From contig DATKKS010000006.1 in NCBI GenBank assembly GCA_035542815.1, forward strand, positions 1 to 45,475: DNA of 45,475 bases, given 5' to 3'. Every line of letters starts with the position of its first letter. The stretch's first letter is position 1. Position numbers and translations under genes: made by a program. Positions 16,548 through 23,791 of the stretch are shown here, piece after piece. The stretch is from JACRLI01 sp035542815 (GTDB lineage: Bacteria > Eisenbacteria > RBG-16-71-46 > JACRLI01). The notes under the pieces were generated by a model. That model did no database searches. It was not told where the DNA came from and saw only the letters and a program-made list of their open reading frames with translations.

Positions 16548-16771
16548 GCCAGCCTCCTCGGACCGATGGGTCAACATCCCACTGGGGCGCCGCCGGGGGT
16601 TCGGCGCCGCGGCCCGCATCCTTGCGCGATGGTGCTGCCGTGGAGTCCTTGACACGGGCCGGGCGAGGGATCGGGCTCGCGGGAAAGCTCCCACGGTGCA
16701 GCCAGATCCGGGAGGCCGGGCTCCCAAGTTAGAAGACCGAGTCCATCGAGACCGCTGCTGCGTCCCGGTGG
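16548..16771. other. Leader region between the 24-residue peptide and the HD-GYP gene
   Basis: These 224 bp hold no credible gene. On the minus strand a hairpin GGGAG-GCCGGG-CTCCC type (16710-16725) lies about 45 nt after the small peptide stop and lacks a U run. No c-di-GMP riboswitch core is evident. Confidence 0.4.
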
Positions 16772-16846
16772 TTACCAGCCGGCGCGGAACAACGCCACGA
16801 GGATCATGCCGACCAGGCCGGAACCCTCGATGATGTAGTGGATCAT
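16772..16846 (-). CDS. 24-residue single-helix membrane peptide
   Basis: A very short gene with unusually good initiation signals: AAGGAGGT lies 6 nt before ATG 16846. The peptide begins MIHYIIEGSGLVGMILVALF and ends R-A-G-W before TAA. It is one hydrophobic helix interrupted by G-S-G and capped by Arg and Trp. It lies between an uncharacterised soluble protein (16928-17782) and the HD-GYP gene, all on one strand. I do not recognise a family; size and layout recall small subunits or regulators of membrane complexes. The main support is the strong Shine-Dalgarno plus the coding-like hydrophobic pattern, so it could still be chance. Confidence 0.62.
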   Translation of the reverse strand: MIHYIIEGSGLVGMILVALFRAGW

Positions 16847-16927
16847 GAGCGCACCTCCTTAGGTGGTTCTTCACTGCCAGCGGATCTGGTCAGGAAGGTG
16901 CCGCTTCGCTATGCGATGAGGCTCCGC

Positions 16928-17782
16928 TCAGATCTCAATGGACGTCGGTCTCAGCTCGTATTCGACGCGCTCCCTGCCGCGGAGGCGACCCCACACCCGG
17001 TTCAGAGCGTCCAGGGTGGCGGCCACCACCGCCTGGTTGAGTTCCCCTTCCACCGCCGCCGTGCCGTACAGCACCCGCTGCCGGCGGCCCTCCAGGCAGG
17101 CCACCGCGACGACCACGACGCGCTGCCCGCCGACCTCGACGATCTCGAGCGCTTCCACCGCCAGCTCGATGTCGCCGTTCACGAGCTTCTTGAGCGCTTC
17201 CAGCGCCGCCCCGGCCACCAGCCGCGCCACCCCCAGCCGGGAGTTGGCTCCGGTGGCGGTGCCCAGCGCCTCCTGTTCGCCGGCGCTGAGTTCCACCTGG
17301 GCCTCCGCCCGGTACCCGAAGGTCATGACGTTGACGCTCTCGAAGCGCAAACGCCCTTGAGCGTCGCCTTCCGCGGCCGGCGCGAGGCGCGCCGCGGCGG
17401 CGTCAGGATCCTCCTGGCTGGGACTGTCGGACCCCGGGGACTCCCCGGGGAAGCGGCGTAAGCGGGGGGCGAATTCCGGTGGATCTGGAGCCGAGGCTGG
17501 CGGCGGAGCCGTCGGGCCGGGCGGTGGGGACTCCGCCGCGGGCACCACCTTCAGCTGCGCCACGCTGATGGTTTTGAAGTCCACGTGAATCCCCTTGGCC
17601 TTCAGCAGCGACTCCACGTCCCGGGAGATCAGCCGCGGGGGCCGGGGGCTGGAGGAAACCACGTGAACCTCTGAGATCGACCGGCCGCTCCAGACAATCG
17701 CGACATCCTCGATTCCATCGAGGGTGCGCAGATGTTCCTCCGCCTGGACGACCCACGCCGGCTTACTGGCATCGAGTTTCAG
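16928..17782 (-). CDS. Uncharacterised two-domain protein, probable CTG start
   Basis: A 284-residue cytoplasmic protein of unknown function. Domain 1 (about 1-78) is a mixed alpha/beta unit: AEEHLRTLDGIEDVAIVW, then SISEVHVVSSS..RPPRLISRDVESLL and GIHVDFKTISVAQL. A Pro-rich linker of about 55 residues follows. Domain 2 (about 165-280) alternates strands and helices, with LRFESVNVMTFGYRAEAQVE and LYGTAAVEGELNQAVVAATL. The first GTG in frame (17662) would cut domain 1 in half. Extending upstream gives coherent sequence to CTG 17782, preceded by AAGGAGG 4 nt upstream, so I take CTG as start. A good promoter lies 60-90 bp upstream. No catalytic motif is seen; I have a weak memory of similar domain-1 patterns in unnamed bacterial proteins. 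Confidence 0.72.
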   Translation of the reverse strand: MKLDASKPAWVVQAEEHLRTLDGIEDVAIVWSGRSISEVHVVSSSPRPPRLISRDVESLLKAKGIHVDFKTISVAQLKVVPAAESPPPGPTAPPPASAPDPPEFAPRLRRFPGESPGSDSPSQEDPDAAAARLAPAAEGDAQGRLRFESVNVMTFGYRAEAQVELSAGEQEALGTATGANSRLGVARLVAGAALEALKKLVNGDIELAVEALEIVEVGGQRVVVVAVACLEGRRQRVLYGTAAVEGELNQAVVAATLDALNRVWGRLRGRERVEYELRPTSIEI

Positions 17783-17843
17783 GGTGTCCTCCTTGACTGA
17801 AGCACCTGAGACCTGCGCCTACCGGGATCGGTTCGCGGCGGAT

Positions 17844-17871
17844 AGCATAGCACTCCAGCCCCCCGAGTCAA
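17844..17871 (-). promoter_or_regulatory. Candidate promoter for the 16928-17782 gene and downstream operon
   Basis: On the minus strand TTGACT (17871-17866), a 16-bp spacer and TATGCT (17849-17844). It precedes the CTG start at 17782 by about 60 bp and sits in a locally AT-richer gap (17783-17995) after the PfkB gene. It would drive the uncharacterised protein, the small peptide, the HD-GYP gene and purM. Confidence 0.6.
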
Positions 17872-17995
17872 GAAATTGTCTCGGCTTCTTGAGAAATGAT
17901 ACTCCAACAGCAAGTTACGGGGGCCCCGTGAGGCGTTGGATGAGATCGCGCGCGGTGGAAAAAGTGTTTCCAGCGGGGGCGGTGGAAAACTCGGC

Positions 17996-18910
17996 TCAGA
18001 TCAGGCCATCGAGGGACGGCAGCAGCGTCATCTCGCGCAGCCGCTGCACCCGCTGCCGCATCTTCTCGGCGTCGGCGCGCATCAGCGCCCGGACGCTGAA
18101 GTCCTCGATGGTGAAGGAGGCCATCACCGTGCCCATCACCATGGCCTCCCGGTAGGCCCCCGGGCTGGCCTGGCCCCGGCGGGCCAGCCAGCCCACGAAG
18201 CCCCCGGCGAAGCTGTCGCCCGCGCCGGTGGGGTCCACCACCCGGTCCACCGGGTAGCCGGGCAGGGTGAACAGGTCCTCCGGCGTGCGCAGCAGCGAGC
18301 CGTGCTCGCCCATCTTGATCACCACCACTTGGGGGCCGTAGCCCGCGATCACCTCGCAGGCCGCCATGATGTGGCTCAGGCCGGTCAGGGAGCGGGCCTC
18401 CTGCTCGTTCATGATGACCACGTCCACTTCGCGCAGCGTGGCCAGCAGCTCGGTGCGCTTGCCCTCGATCCAGTAGTTCATGGTGTCCAGCACCTTGAGC
18501 CCTTCGGCCTGGCGGAGCACCTCCAGCTGCAGCACCGGGTCAATGTTGGCCAGGAACACGAACGGCTCCCGGCGGTGGTGCTCGGGCAGGCGCGGGTGGA
18601 AGTCCTGGAACACCCCCAGCTCGGTGGCCAGGCTGACCGGCCGGTCGGGGTCGGCCCCGTACCGCCCGTGCCAGTGGAAGGTCCGCCCCGCCACCACCTC
18701 CAGGCCCTCGAGCCCGATGCCTCGCCCGCGCAGCATCTCCAGGTAGTCGGGCGGGAAGTCGTCCCCCACCACCGCCACCACGCTCACCGGGGCGAAGAAC
18801 TGCGCGGCCACCGAGAAGAACGAGGCCGACCCGCCCAGCACCCCGCGCACCGAGCCGTGCGGGGTCTGGACGTCGTCCAGGCCGATGGATCCCACCACCA
18901 CGATGCCCAT
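17996..18910 (-). CDS. PfkB-family carbohydrate/nucleoside kinase
   Basis: A 304-residue ribokinase-like kinase. The N-terminus MGIVVVGSIGLDDV and the GGSASFFSVAA segment form the substrate region. The C-terminal signature DPTGAGDSFAGGF (226-238) contains the catalytic base Asp232 and the anion hole. The MNEQEARSL segment is the typical N-x-x-E motif. The preferred sugar cannot be told. It starts 3 bp after argS on the same strand and closes a run of polyprenyl synthase, rsfS, argS and pfkB-like. A short inverted repeat (TGGAAA-N5-TTTCCA, about 17956-17972) follows its stop but has no U run. Confidence 0.93.
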   Translation of the reverse strand: MGIVVVGSIGLDDVQTPHGSVRGVLGGSASFFSVAAQFFAPVSVVAVVGDDFPPDYLEMLRGRGIGLEGLEVVAGRTFHWHGRYGADPDRPVSLATELGVFQDFHPRLPEHHRREPFVFLANIDPVLQLEVLRQAEGLKVLDTMNYWIEGKRTELLATLREVDVVIMNEQEARSLTGLSHIMAACEVIAGYGPQVVVIKMGEHGSLLRTPEDLFTLPGYPVDRVVDPTGAGDSFAGGFVGWLARRGQASPGAYREAMVMGTVMASFTIEDFSVRALMRADAEKMRQRVQRLREMTLLPSLDGLI

Positions 18911-18913
18911 GCC

Positions 18914-20557
18914 CTACATCCGCTCCGGGGCGCTCACCCCGACCAGCTCCAGCCCGCGCGCCAGGACCTGGCGCACCCCCTGCACCAGGCGCAGCCGGGC
19001 CGCCGACAGCGCCCGCTCCGAGGTCACCACCCGGTGCCGCTGGTAGAAGGGGTGGAAGGACTGCCCCACGCTCAGCAGGTACTGGGTGATGCGCTGCGGC
19101 TCGCGGGCGCGCACCGCCATCTCCACCGCCAGCGGCAGCTGCATCAGCACCTTCACCAGCTCCAGCTCCTCGGGCTCCACCAGGCGGGCCAGGTCGGCCC
19201 CCGCCGCCTCCACGCCATTCTCCTGGGCGAAGCGCTCCACGTTGCACGCCCGGGCGTGGGCGTACTGCACGTAGAACACCGGGTTCTGGTCGGACTGCTG
19301 GCGGGCCAGGTCCAGATCGAAGTCCAGGTGGGTGCTCACCCCGCGCAGCAGGAAGAAGAAGCGGGCCACGTCGCGCCCCACCTCGGCCAGCAGCTCGCGC
19401 AGGGTCACCAGGCGGCCGGCGCGCTTGCTCATCTCCACCGCCTGCCCCCCCTGGATCAGGTTCACCTGCTGGACGATCAGCACCTCCAGCCAGTCCGCCG
19501 GGTAGCCCAGCGCCTGGATCGCGGCCCGCAGCCGCGGGACCGCGCCGTGGTGGTCGGGGCCGAACAGGTCGATGGCCCGCCCGAAGCCGCGCTCGTGCTT
19601 GTCGCGGTGGTAGGCGGTGTCGGCCAGGAAGTAGGTGGGTTCGCCGCTGCTGCGCACCACCACCCGGTCCTTGTCGTCCCCGAAGTCGGTGGACCGGAAC
19701 CACTGCGCGCCCTCCCGCTCCTCCACGAAGCCGCGCGCGCGCAGGTCCGCCAGCGCCTCCTGCACCCGGCCCGCCGCGTGCAGCTCGGTCTCGTGGAAGA
19801 ACCGGTCGAAGTGCACCCCGAACCGCTCCAGGTCCTCGCGCTGCCCGGCCAGCAGCGCCTCCAGGGCGTGGCGGGTGCAGGCGCCCGGGGCGCGCCGCTC
19901 CTCCTCCGCCAGGCGGGCCCGGCCCGCCGGCCCGAGCGCCTCGGCCATGTCCTTCAGGTACTGGCCGTGGTAGCCGTTCTCGGGGATCTCGAGCGCGCCG
20001 CCCTCGGCCTCCCGGATGCGCGCCAGCAGCGACTCCCCCAGCAGCCGCACCTGGGTGCCGGCGTCGTTCACGTAGAACTCGGAGCGGGCGTCGAAGCCGC
20101 TGGCCCGGAACAGGCGCACCAGCGAGTCCCCCACCGCGGCGGCCCGCGCGCTGACCACGTTGAGCGGGCCGGTGGGGTTGGCGCTCACGAACTCCAGCAT
20201 CACCCGCTCGCCGCGGCCCCAGGTGCCGCTGCCGTAGCCGGCGCCCGCCTCCAAGAGCTCGGCCAGGCTGCCCCGCACCACGTCCGGGTGGTAGGTGAAG
20301 TTGATGAAGCCCGGGCCGGCGATGTGCACGTCGGAGACCCGCGCGGGGTCCAGCAGCGGCCGCAGCCGGTCCAGGATCCGCTGGGCCACCTGGCGCGGGT
20401 TCTGCCGGTCGCGGGAGGCGATCTGCATGGCCACGTTGGTGGCCAGGTCGCCGTGGGCGCGGTCGCGCGGGGTCTCGATGCCCAGGGAGCCGGGAGCTTC
20501 CAGCCCGGCGGCCTGGACCGCGCTACGTACCGCTTCGCTCAGGTACGTGGTAATCAA
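18914..20557 (-). CDS. argS: Arginyl-tRNA synthetase with altered HIGH motif
   Basis: A 547-residue class I aminoacyl-tRNA synthetase that charges tRNA-Arg. Seen: an N-terminal Add1 domain, the EFVSANPTGPLNVVSARAAA segment (122-141), the VNDAGTQ motif, the QxxR-type CGxxDHHG equivalent LFGPDHHG, VEMSKRAGRLVTL in the KMSKS position, and a DALR anticodon domain at the end. The usual HVGH of the HIGH motif is N-V-V-S here (133-136). The pattern P-L-N-V-V-S/N-A-R-A-A-A-V-G-D is, to my recollection, a clean subfamily variant and not damage. Its 5' end overlaps rsfS by 35 bp. Length and the remaining motifs are intact. Confidence 0.95.
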   Translation of the reverse strand: MITTYLSEAVRSAVQAAGLEAPGSLGIETPRDRAHGDLATNVAMQIASRDRQNPRQVAQRILDRLRPLLDPARVSDVHIAGPGFINFTYHPDVVRGSLAELLEAGAGYGSGTWGRGERVMLEFVSANPTGPLNVVSARAAAVGDSLVRLFRASGFDARSEFYVNDAGTQVRLLGESLLARIREAEGGALEIPENGYHGQYLKDMAEALGPAGRARLAEEERRAPGACTRHALEALLAGQREDLERFGVHFDRFFHETELHAAGRVQEALADLRARGFVEEREGAQWFRSTDFGDDKDRVVVRSSGEPTYFLADTAYHRDKHERGFGRAIDLFGPDHHGAVPRLRAAIQALGYPADWLEVLIVQQVNLIQGGQAVEMSKRAGRLVTLRELLAEVGRDVARFFFLLRGVSTHLDFDLDLARQQSDQNPVFYVQYAHARACNVERFAQENGVEAAGADLARLVEPEELELVKVLMQLPLAVEMAVRAREPQRITQYLLSVGQSFHPFYQRHRVVTSERALSAARLRLVQGVRQVLARGLELVGVSAPERM

Positions 20558-20891
20558 CCTTGACCTTCTCCGCGTCGCCCCACAGCCGCTCCAGCAGGTA
20601 GAACTCCCGGGTCTGGGGGTGGAAGATGTGCACCACCACGTTGACGTAGTCCAGCAGCACCCAGCGCTCGGCGGGATAGCCCTCGGTGTGCCAGGGCCGG
20701 TGGCCGGCCCGGCGCAGGGTGTCCTCCACGTGCTCGCCCAGCGCCCGCACGTGGGGCGAGGAGGTGGCGCTGGCGACCACGAAGAAGTCGGTCACCGCGC
20801 TCAGCTTGCGCAGGTCCAGGACCTGGATGTCCTCGGCCTTCTTCTCGAACAACAGCCGGGCGCAGCGCTCGGCGAGCTGGCGGGAGGTCAT
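20523..20891 (-). CDS. rsfS: Ribosome silencing factor RsfS (Iojap family)
   Basis: A 122-residue protein that binds ribosomal protein uL14 and blocks subunit joining when nutrients are short. Seen: the DIQVLDLRKLSAVTDFFVVA segment, then GYPAERWVLLDYVNVVVHIF and REFYLLERLWGDA, which together span the full family domain. It starts at ATG 20891, 4 bp after the polyprenyl synthase stop, and overlaps the start of argS by 35 bp, so the three genes are translationally linked. Length is usual. Confidence 0.96.
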   Translation of the reverse strand: MTSRQLAERCARLLFEKKAEDIQVLDLRKLSAVTDFFVVASATSSPHVRALGEHVEDTLRRAGHRPWHTEGYPAERWVLLDYVNVVVHIFHPQTREFYLLERLWGDAEKVKVDYHVPERSGT

Positions 20892-20895
20892 GGGG

Positions 20896-21876
20896 TCAGG
20901 CGGCCCGCTCGATCACGTAGCCGGCGGCGTCGAACAGCGAGCGCCGGGCGTCGGAATCCGGGAAGCGCGCCAGGAGGGCCCGGGCGCGGCCCACGTAGGC
21001 CTCGGCCTGCTGGCGGGAGTAGCTCTCCCCGCCGCGGCGCCGGACCCACTCCAGCACCCGGTCCAGGTCGCCGTTCAGCCGCTCGGGCTGCTCCAAGAGG
21101 CCGGTGAAGCGCTCCCGCTCCTCGGGCGAGGAGTTCCGCAGCGCGGCGATGTAGGGCAGCGTGACCTTGCCCTCGCGCAGGTCGTTGCCGCGGTCCTTGC
21201 CGATCACCTGCTCGTCGCCGGCGATGTCGATCAGGTCGTCGGCGATCTGGAAGGCCAGCCCCACGGACCGGCCGAACTCGCGGAACGTCTCCACCTGCTC
21301 CTCGCCGATGCCGAGGGAGGCGCCGATCTCGCAGGCCGCCTGGAACAGCACCGCGGTCTTGCCCTCGATCATCTCGAGGTACTGCTCCTCGGTGGTCCCG
21401 ACGCGCCGCTTGAGGTCCATCTCCACCATCTCCGCGATGCTCATGCGGTGGGTGGCCCGGGACAGCACGCTCACCAGCGGGTAGAGCTGATGCTCGGCCA
21501 GCATGGCGAACGCCTTGGAGTACACGAAGTCGCCCATCAGGATGGAGATGGAGTTGTTGAAGGCGCGGTTCACTGTCATCCGGCCGCGGCGCAGGGCGCT
21601 GCCGTCCACCGAGTCGTCGTGGATCAGGGTGGCGGTGTGGATCAGCTCCACCGCCGTGGCCGCCAGCACCGCCCGGTCCGCGTTCCGCCCCCCCAGGCGC
21701 GCCACCAGCAGCAGCAGCGTGGGACGCAGCTGCTTGCCGCCCCCGCCCAGGACGTGCTCGCCCACCTGGCGGATGAGCGCCACGCTGGACTCGCGCAGTT
21801 CCTTGAGGTGGGCGTTCATGGCGTCCAGGCCCGGGCGCACCGGGGCCTGGATGGCGGCTAGGCTGACGCTGCTCAC
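20896..21876 (-). CDS. Trans-polyprenyl diphosphate synthase (octaprenyl/heptaprenyl type)
   Basis: A 326-residue prenyl elongase that would make the side chain of menaquinone or ubiquinone. Seen: GGGGKQLRP (44-52), the first Asp-rich motif HDDSVDGSALRRG with Asp87, Asp88 and Asp91, GKTAVLFQAA, and the second motif FQIADDLID. These are the hallmarks of IspA/IspB-type synthases; the size and chain-region residues fit long-chain (IspB or HepT) enzymes but do not fix the product length. It starts at ATG 21876 and is driven by the divergent promoter at 21954-21982. Confidence 0.93.
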   Translation of the reverse strand: MSSVSLAAIQAPVRPGLDAMNAHLKELRESSVALIRQVGEHVLGGGGKQLRPTLLLLVARLGGRNADRAVLAATAVELIHTATLIHDDSVDGSALRRGRMTVNRAFNNSISILMGDFVYSKAFAMLAEHQLYPLVSVLSRATHRMSIAEMVEMDLKRRVGTTEEQYLEMIEGKTAVLFQAACEIGASLGIGEEQVETFREFGRSVGLAFQIADDLIDIAGDEQVIGKDRGNDLREGKVTLPYIAALRNSSPEERERFTGLLEQPERLNGDLDRVLEWVRRRGGESYSRQQAEAYVGRARALLARFPDSDARRSLFDAAGYVIERAA

Positions 21877-21950
21877 GCGCGCGGATCCGGACGGGGCCGG
21901 AGGTCTCCTTCCTGCTCCAGGGGCGGCTCGCTTGGCGGACTCAATGCCCG

Positions 21951-21982
21951 GTTACGGTAACAGAGACGGGCAGGGGGGTCAA
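21951..21982 (-). promoter_or_regulatory. Candidate promoter with operator-like palindrome for the polyprenyl synthase
   Basis: On the minus strand TTGACC (21982-21977), a 17-bp spacer and TACCGT (21959-21954). The -10 lies inside a perfect palindrome GTTACGGTAAC (21951-21961), a plausible repressor site. It is divergent from arfB, whose -10 is 21 bp away. Confidence 0.5.
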
Positions 21983-22002
21983 CGCAAAGGGGCGGGACAG
22001 GT

Positions 22003-22008
22003 TAGAAT
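22003..22008 (+). promoter_or_regulatory. -10 box of arfB, predicts a leaderless mRNA
   Basis: TAGAAT ends 6 nt before the arfB ATG at 22015, so transcription would start at about the ATG itself. No clear -35 box; GTCAAC at 21978-21983 is the nearest candidate. Confidence 0.45.
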
Positions 22009-22014
22009 GGGGAC

Positions 22015-22485
22015 ATGAGCCCCGACCCGAGACCCGGCCGCGGCCCGCGCGGCCCCCGCCGCGGCCCGCTGGAAATCGCCCCCGGCCGGCCCCTGCCGGT
22101 GGGCGAGCTGCGCTTCGCCACCTCGCGCTCCGGCGGCCCGGGGGGCCAGCACGTCAACAAGGTGGAGACCCGGGTGGAGGTCCGCTGGGACCTCACGCGG
22201 AGCCCGGCCCTGAGCGCCGCGGAGCGGGCCCGGGTCATCGCCCGCCTGGGCCGCCGGGTCCACCCCGACGGCACGCTGCGCGCGGTCAGCCAGCGGCACC
22301 GCACCCAGCTGGCCAACCGCCAGGCGGCCTGCGAGCGGCTGGCCGCGTGGGTCGCGGAGGCGCTCCGGCCGCCGCGCCCGCGCCGGCCCACCCGGCCGCC
22401 GGCGGCCGCCGGCGAGCGGCGCCTGGCGGCCAAGCGGCGCCGGTCGGAGCTCAAGCGAGCGCGGCGCGGCGCGCCGGACGAGTGA
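22015..22485 (+). CDS. arfB: ArfB (YaeJ) peptidyl-tRNA hydrolase, ribosome rescue
   Basis: A 156-residue codon-independent release factor homologue. The GGQ motif that hydrolyses peptidyl-tRNA is at residues 43-45 within SRSGGPGGQHVNKVETRVE, and RHRTQLANRQAA follows. The C-terminal tail is very rich in Arg, Lys and Ala (AAKRRRSELKRAR), as required to fill the empty mRNA channel of a stalled ribosome. It lacks the codon-recognition domains of RF1 and RF2, which supports the ArfB call. It is the only plus-strand gene in a long minus-strand region. The ATG is 6 nt from a -10 box and has no convincing Shine-Dalgarno. Confidence 0.93.
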   Translation: MSPDPRPGRGPRGPRRGPLEIAPGRPLPVGELRFATSRSGGPGGQHVNKVETRVEVRWDLTRSPALSAAERARVIARLGRRVHPDGTLRAVSQRHRTQLANRQAACERLAAWVAEALRPPRPRRPTRPPAAAGERRLAAKRRRSELKRARRGAPDE

Positions 22486-22504
22486 GCGCCGGACCGCCGC
22501 ATGC

Positions 22505-22646
22505 GGACCGGGTCCCGGATCCTCAGAGGCCGGCGTGGAGCGGCCGAAGCGGAGCCAGGACGGCGGAGCCGGCCGCGAGACGAGCGAGGCGGAGCGCAGG
22601 ATGCGCGGAGCCGAACGTCCGGCCGAGAGGATCCGGGACCCGGTCC
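22505..22646. repeat. 142-bp element with perfect 20-bp terminal inverted repeats
   Basis: The left arm GGACCGGGTCCCGGATCCTC (22505-22524) is exactly complementary to the right arm at 22627-22646. The 102-bp interior is rich in GAGC/GCGGAG steps, and its ends can extend the pairing imperfectly (GGCCGG on both sides). It fills the gap between two convergent genes, and the right arm runs into the stop codon of the zinc-ribbon gene. No target-site duplication is visible. It could be a bidirectional terminator or a small non-autonomous repeat element. Confidence 0.7.
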
Positions 22647-23722
22647 TACAGCTCCGGATCGGTGTCCGGGTAGCCGGCGGCCACCGACAGGTCGCGGTAG
22701 GCCGCGGAGTAGAGCCCGGCGACCAGGCCGGCCGTCACCAAGGTGCCCACGAAGCACGCCAGCAGGCCGACGAGCGCGATCAGCACCAGCAGCAGCAGCA
22801 GCAGCAGCATGCGCCAGCGGCGGCCGTGCACCAGGTACCAGCTGCCGCGCATCGCCTCGATCGGGCCCAGCCCGCGGTCCACCACCAGGAGCGGCGCGAA
22901 CATCCAGCCCAGCGCCAGGTAGATGTAGATCCACAGGGTGAAGGGCAGGGCAATCACCAGATACACCCCGACCAGCGCCCGGGTCAGCGTTCCCGAGGAA
23001 GTCACGAAGCCCACCGGCAGGAGCAGCAGCAGGAACACCCCCAGGCACAGCACCCCCACCAGCACCAGCGTGCCGGCCACCGCCAGCCCGCGCCCGTAGG
23101 GCTGCAGGAACTTGATCGCCGGGGGCCGGTGCCCGCGCTGCAGCGACAGGGCGTACAGGTTGCCCCCCAGCTGCAGCGGGATGAGCGCGATGGTGCACGC
23201 CAGGCTCACGAAGTAGGCGGTCCAGAACTCGGCCGACGCGGGCCCGGGGGAGGGCTCCAGGAGCGTGCCGCGGCTCAGGCGGTAGAGGTTGACCGCCAGT
23301 CCCGGGGCCATCAGCACCAGGGCCCACAGCACGAACGGCACCGGGCGGGCCTGGAAGGTGCGCCAGGCCTGCCGCAGCCACCCGTCCAGGCTGAACTGCA
23401 CGCCCGGCGAGTAGTCGGCTGGCCACGGGGGCGGAGGCGGAGGCGGAGGAAACGTGTTGGGGAGCATGGCTGCGGGGGGCGCTTGCGGCACCGGGATGCC
23501 GGGCGCTGCCAGCGCCGGCGAAGCAGGCGCGTCCAAGATCGGAGCGGCAGGCGCTTCTGGAATCGGGGCGGCGGGTGGGGCTGGCTCGCCGGTCAGCCCA
23601 CCGGAGCCGCGTTCAGAACCCGGCGCCGCAGGCGGCGGGGCCGGCGCTTCGGCCGGCTCGCCGCACACCGGGCAGGCCGGCGCGCCGGCGGGCAGCTCGC
23701 TTCCACACTGGCGGCAGAACAT
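22646..23722 (-). CDS. Zinc-ribbon integral membrane protein, function unknown
   Basis: A 358-residue protein. It opens with a zinc ribbon (C3-x2-C6, then C17-x2-C20), continues with about 80 residues rich in Pro and Ala including a run of eight Pro, then has a GYR/LDGWLRQAWRTFQARP amphipathic segment and six or so membrane helices. The overall design (zinc ribbon, linker, glycerophosphoryl-diester-like membrane domain) occurs in many uncharacterised bacterial proteins. A (CTG)7 run at 22787-22807 encodes seven consecutive leucines in one helix. The start is ATG 23722. It follows nrdJ after 69 bp and is convergent with arfB. No enzymatic motif is seen. Confidence 0.8.
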   Translation of the reverse strand: MFCRQCGSELPAGAPACPVCGEPAEAPAPPPAAPGSERGSGGLTGEPAPPAAPIPEAPAAPILDAPASPALAAPGIPVPQAPPAAMLPNTFPPPPPPPPWPADYSPGVQFSLDGWLRQAWRTFQARPVPFVLWALVLMAPGLAVNLYRLSRGTLLEPSPGPASAEFWTAYFVSLACTIALIPLQLGGNLYALSLQRGHRPPAIKFLQPYGRGLAVAGTLVLVGVLCLGVFLLLLLPVGFVTSSGTLTRALVGVYLVIALPFTLWIYIYLALGWMFAPLLVVDRGLGPIEAMRGSWYLVHGRRWRMLLLLLLLVLIALVGLLACFVGTLVTAGLVAGLYSAAYRDLSVAAGYPDTDPEL

Positions 23723-23791
23723 GGCGCACCACTATGGCCGAGGGGCGGGAAGCGAGTCAACGGGGGCGGCCGGCCGCCGCCCGCCCCTACC

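Noticed and set aside
17936..20563. 875-codon plus-strand frame opposite the PfkB kinase and argS
   Set aside because: Same reason: low-complexity product antisense to argS and PfkB.
22787..22807. (CAG)7 run as a variable-repeat switch
   Set aside because: It encodes seven in-frame leucines in a membrane helix. It is perfect but short, and copy changes would only add or remove leucines.
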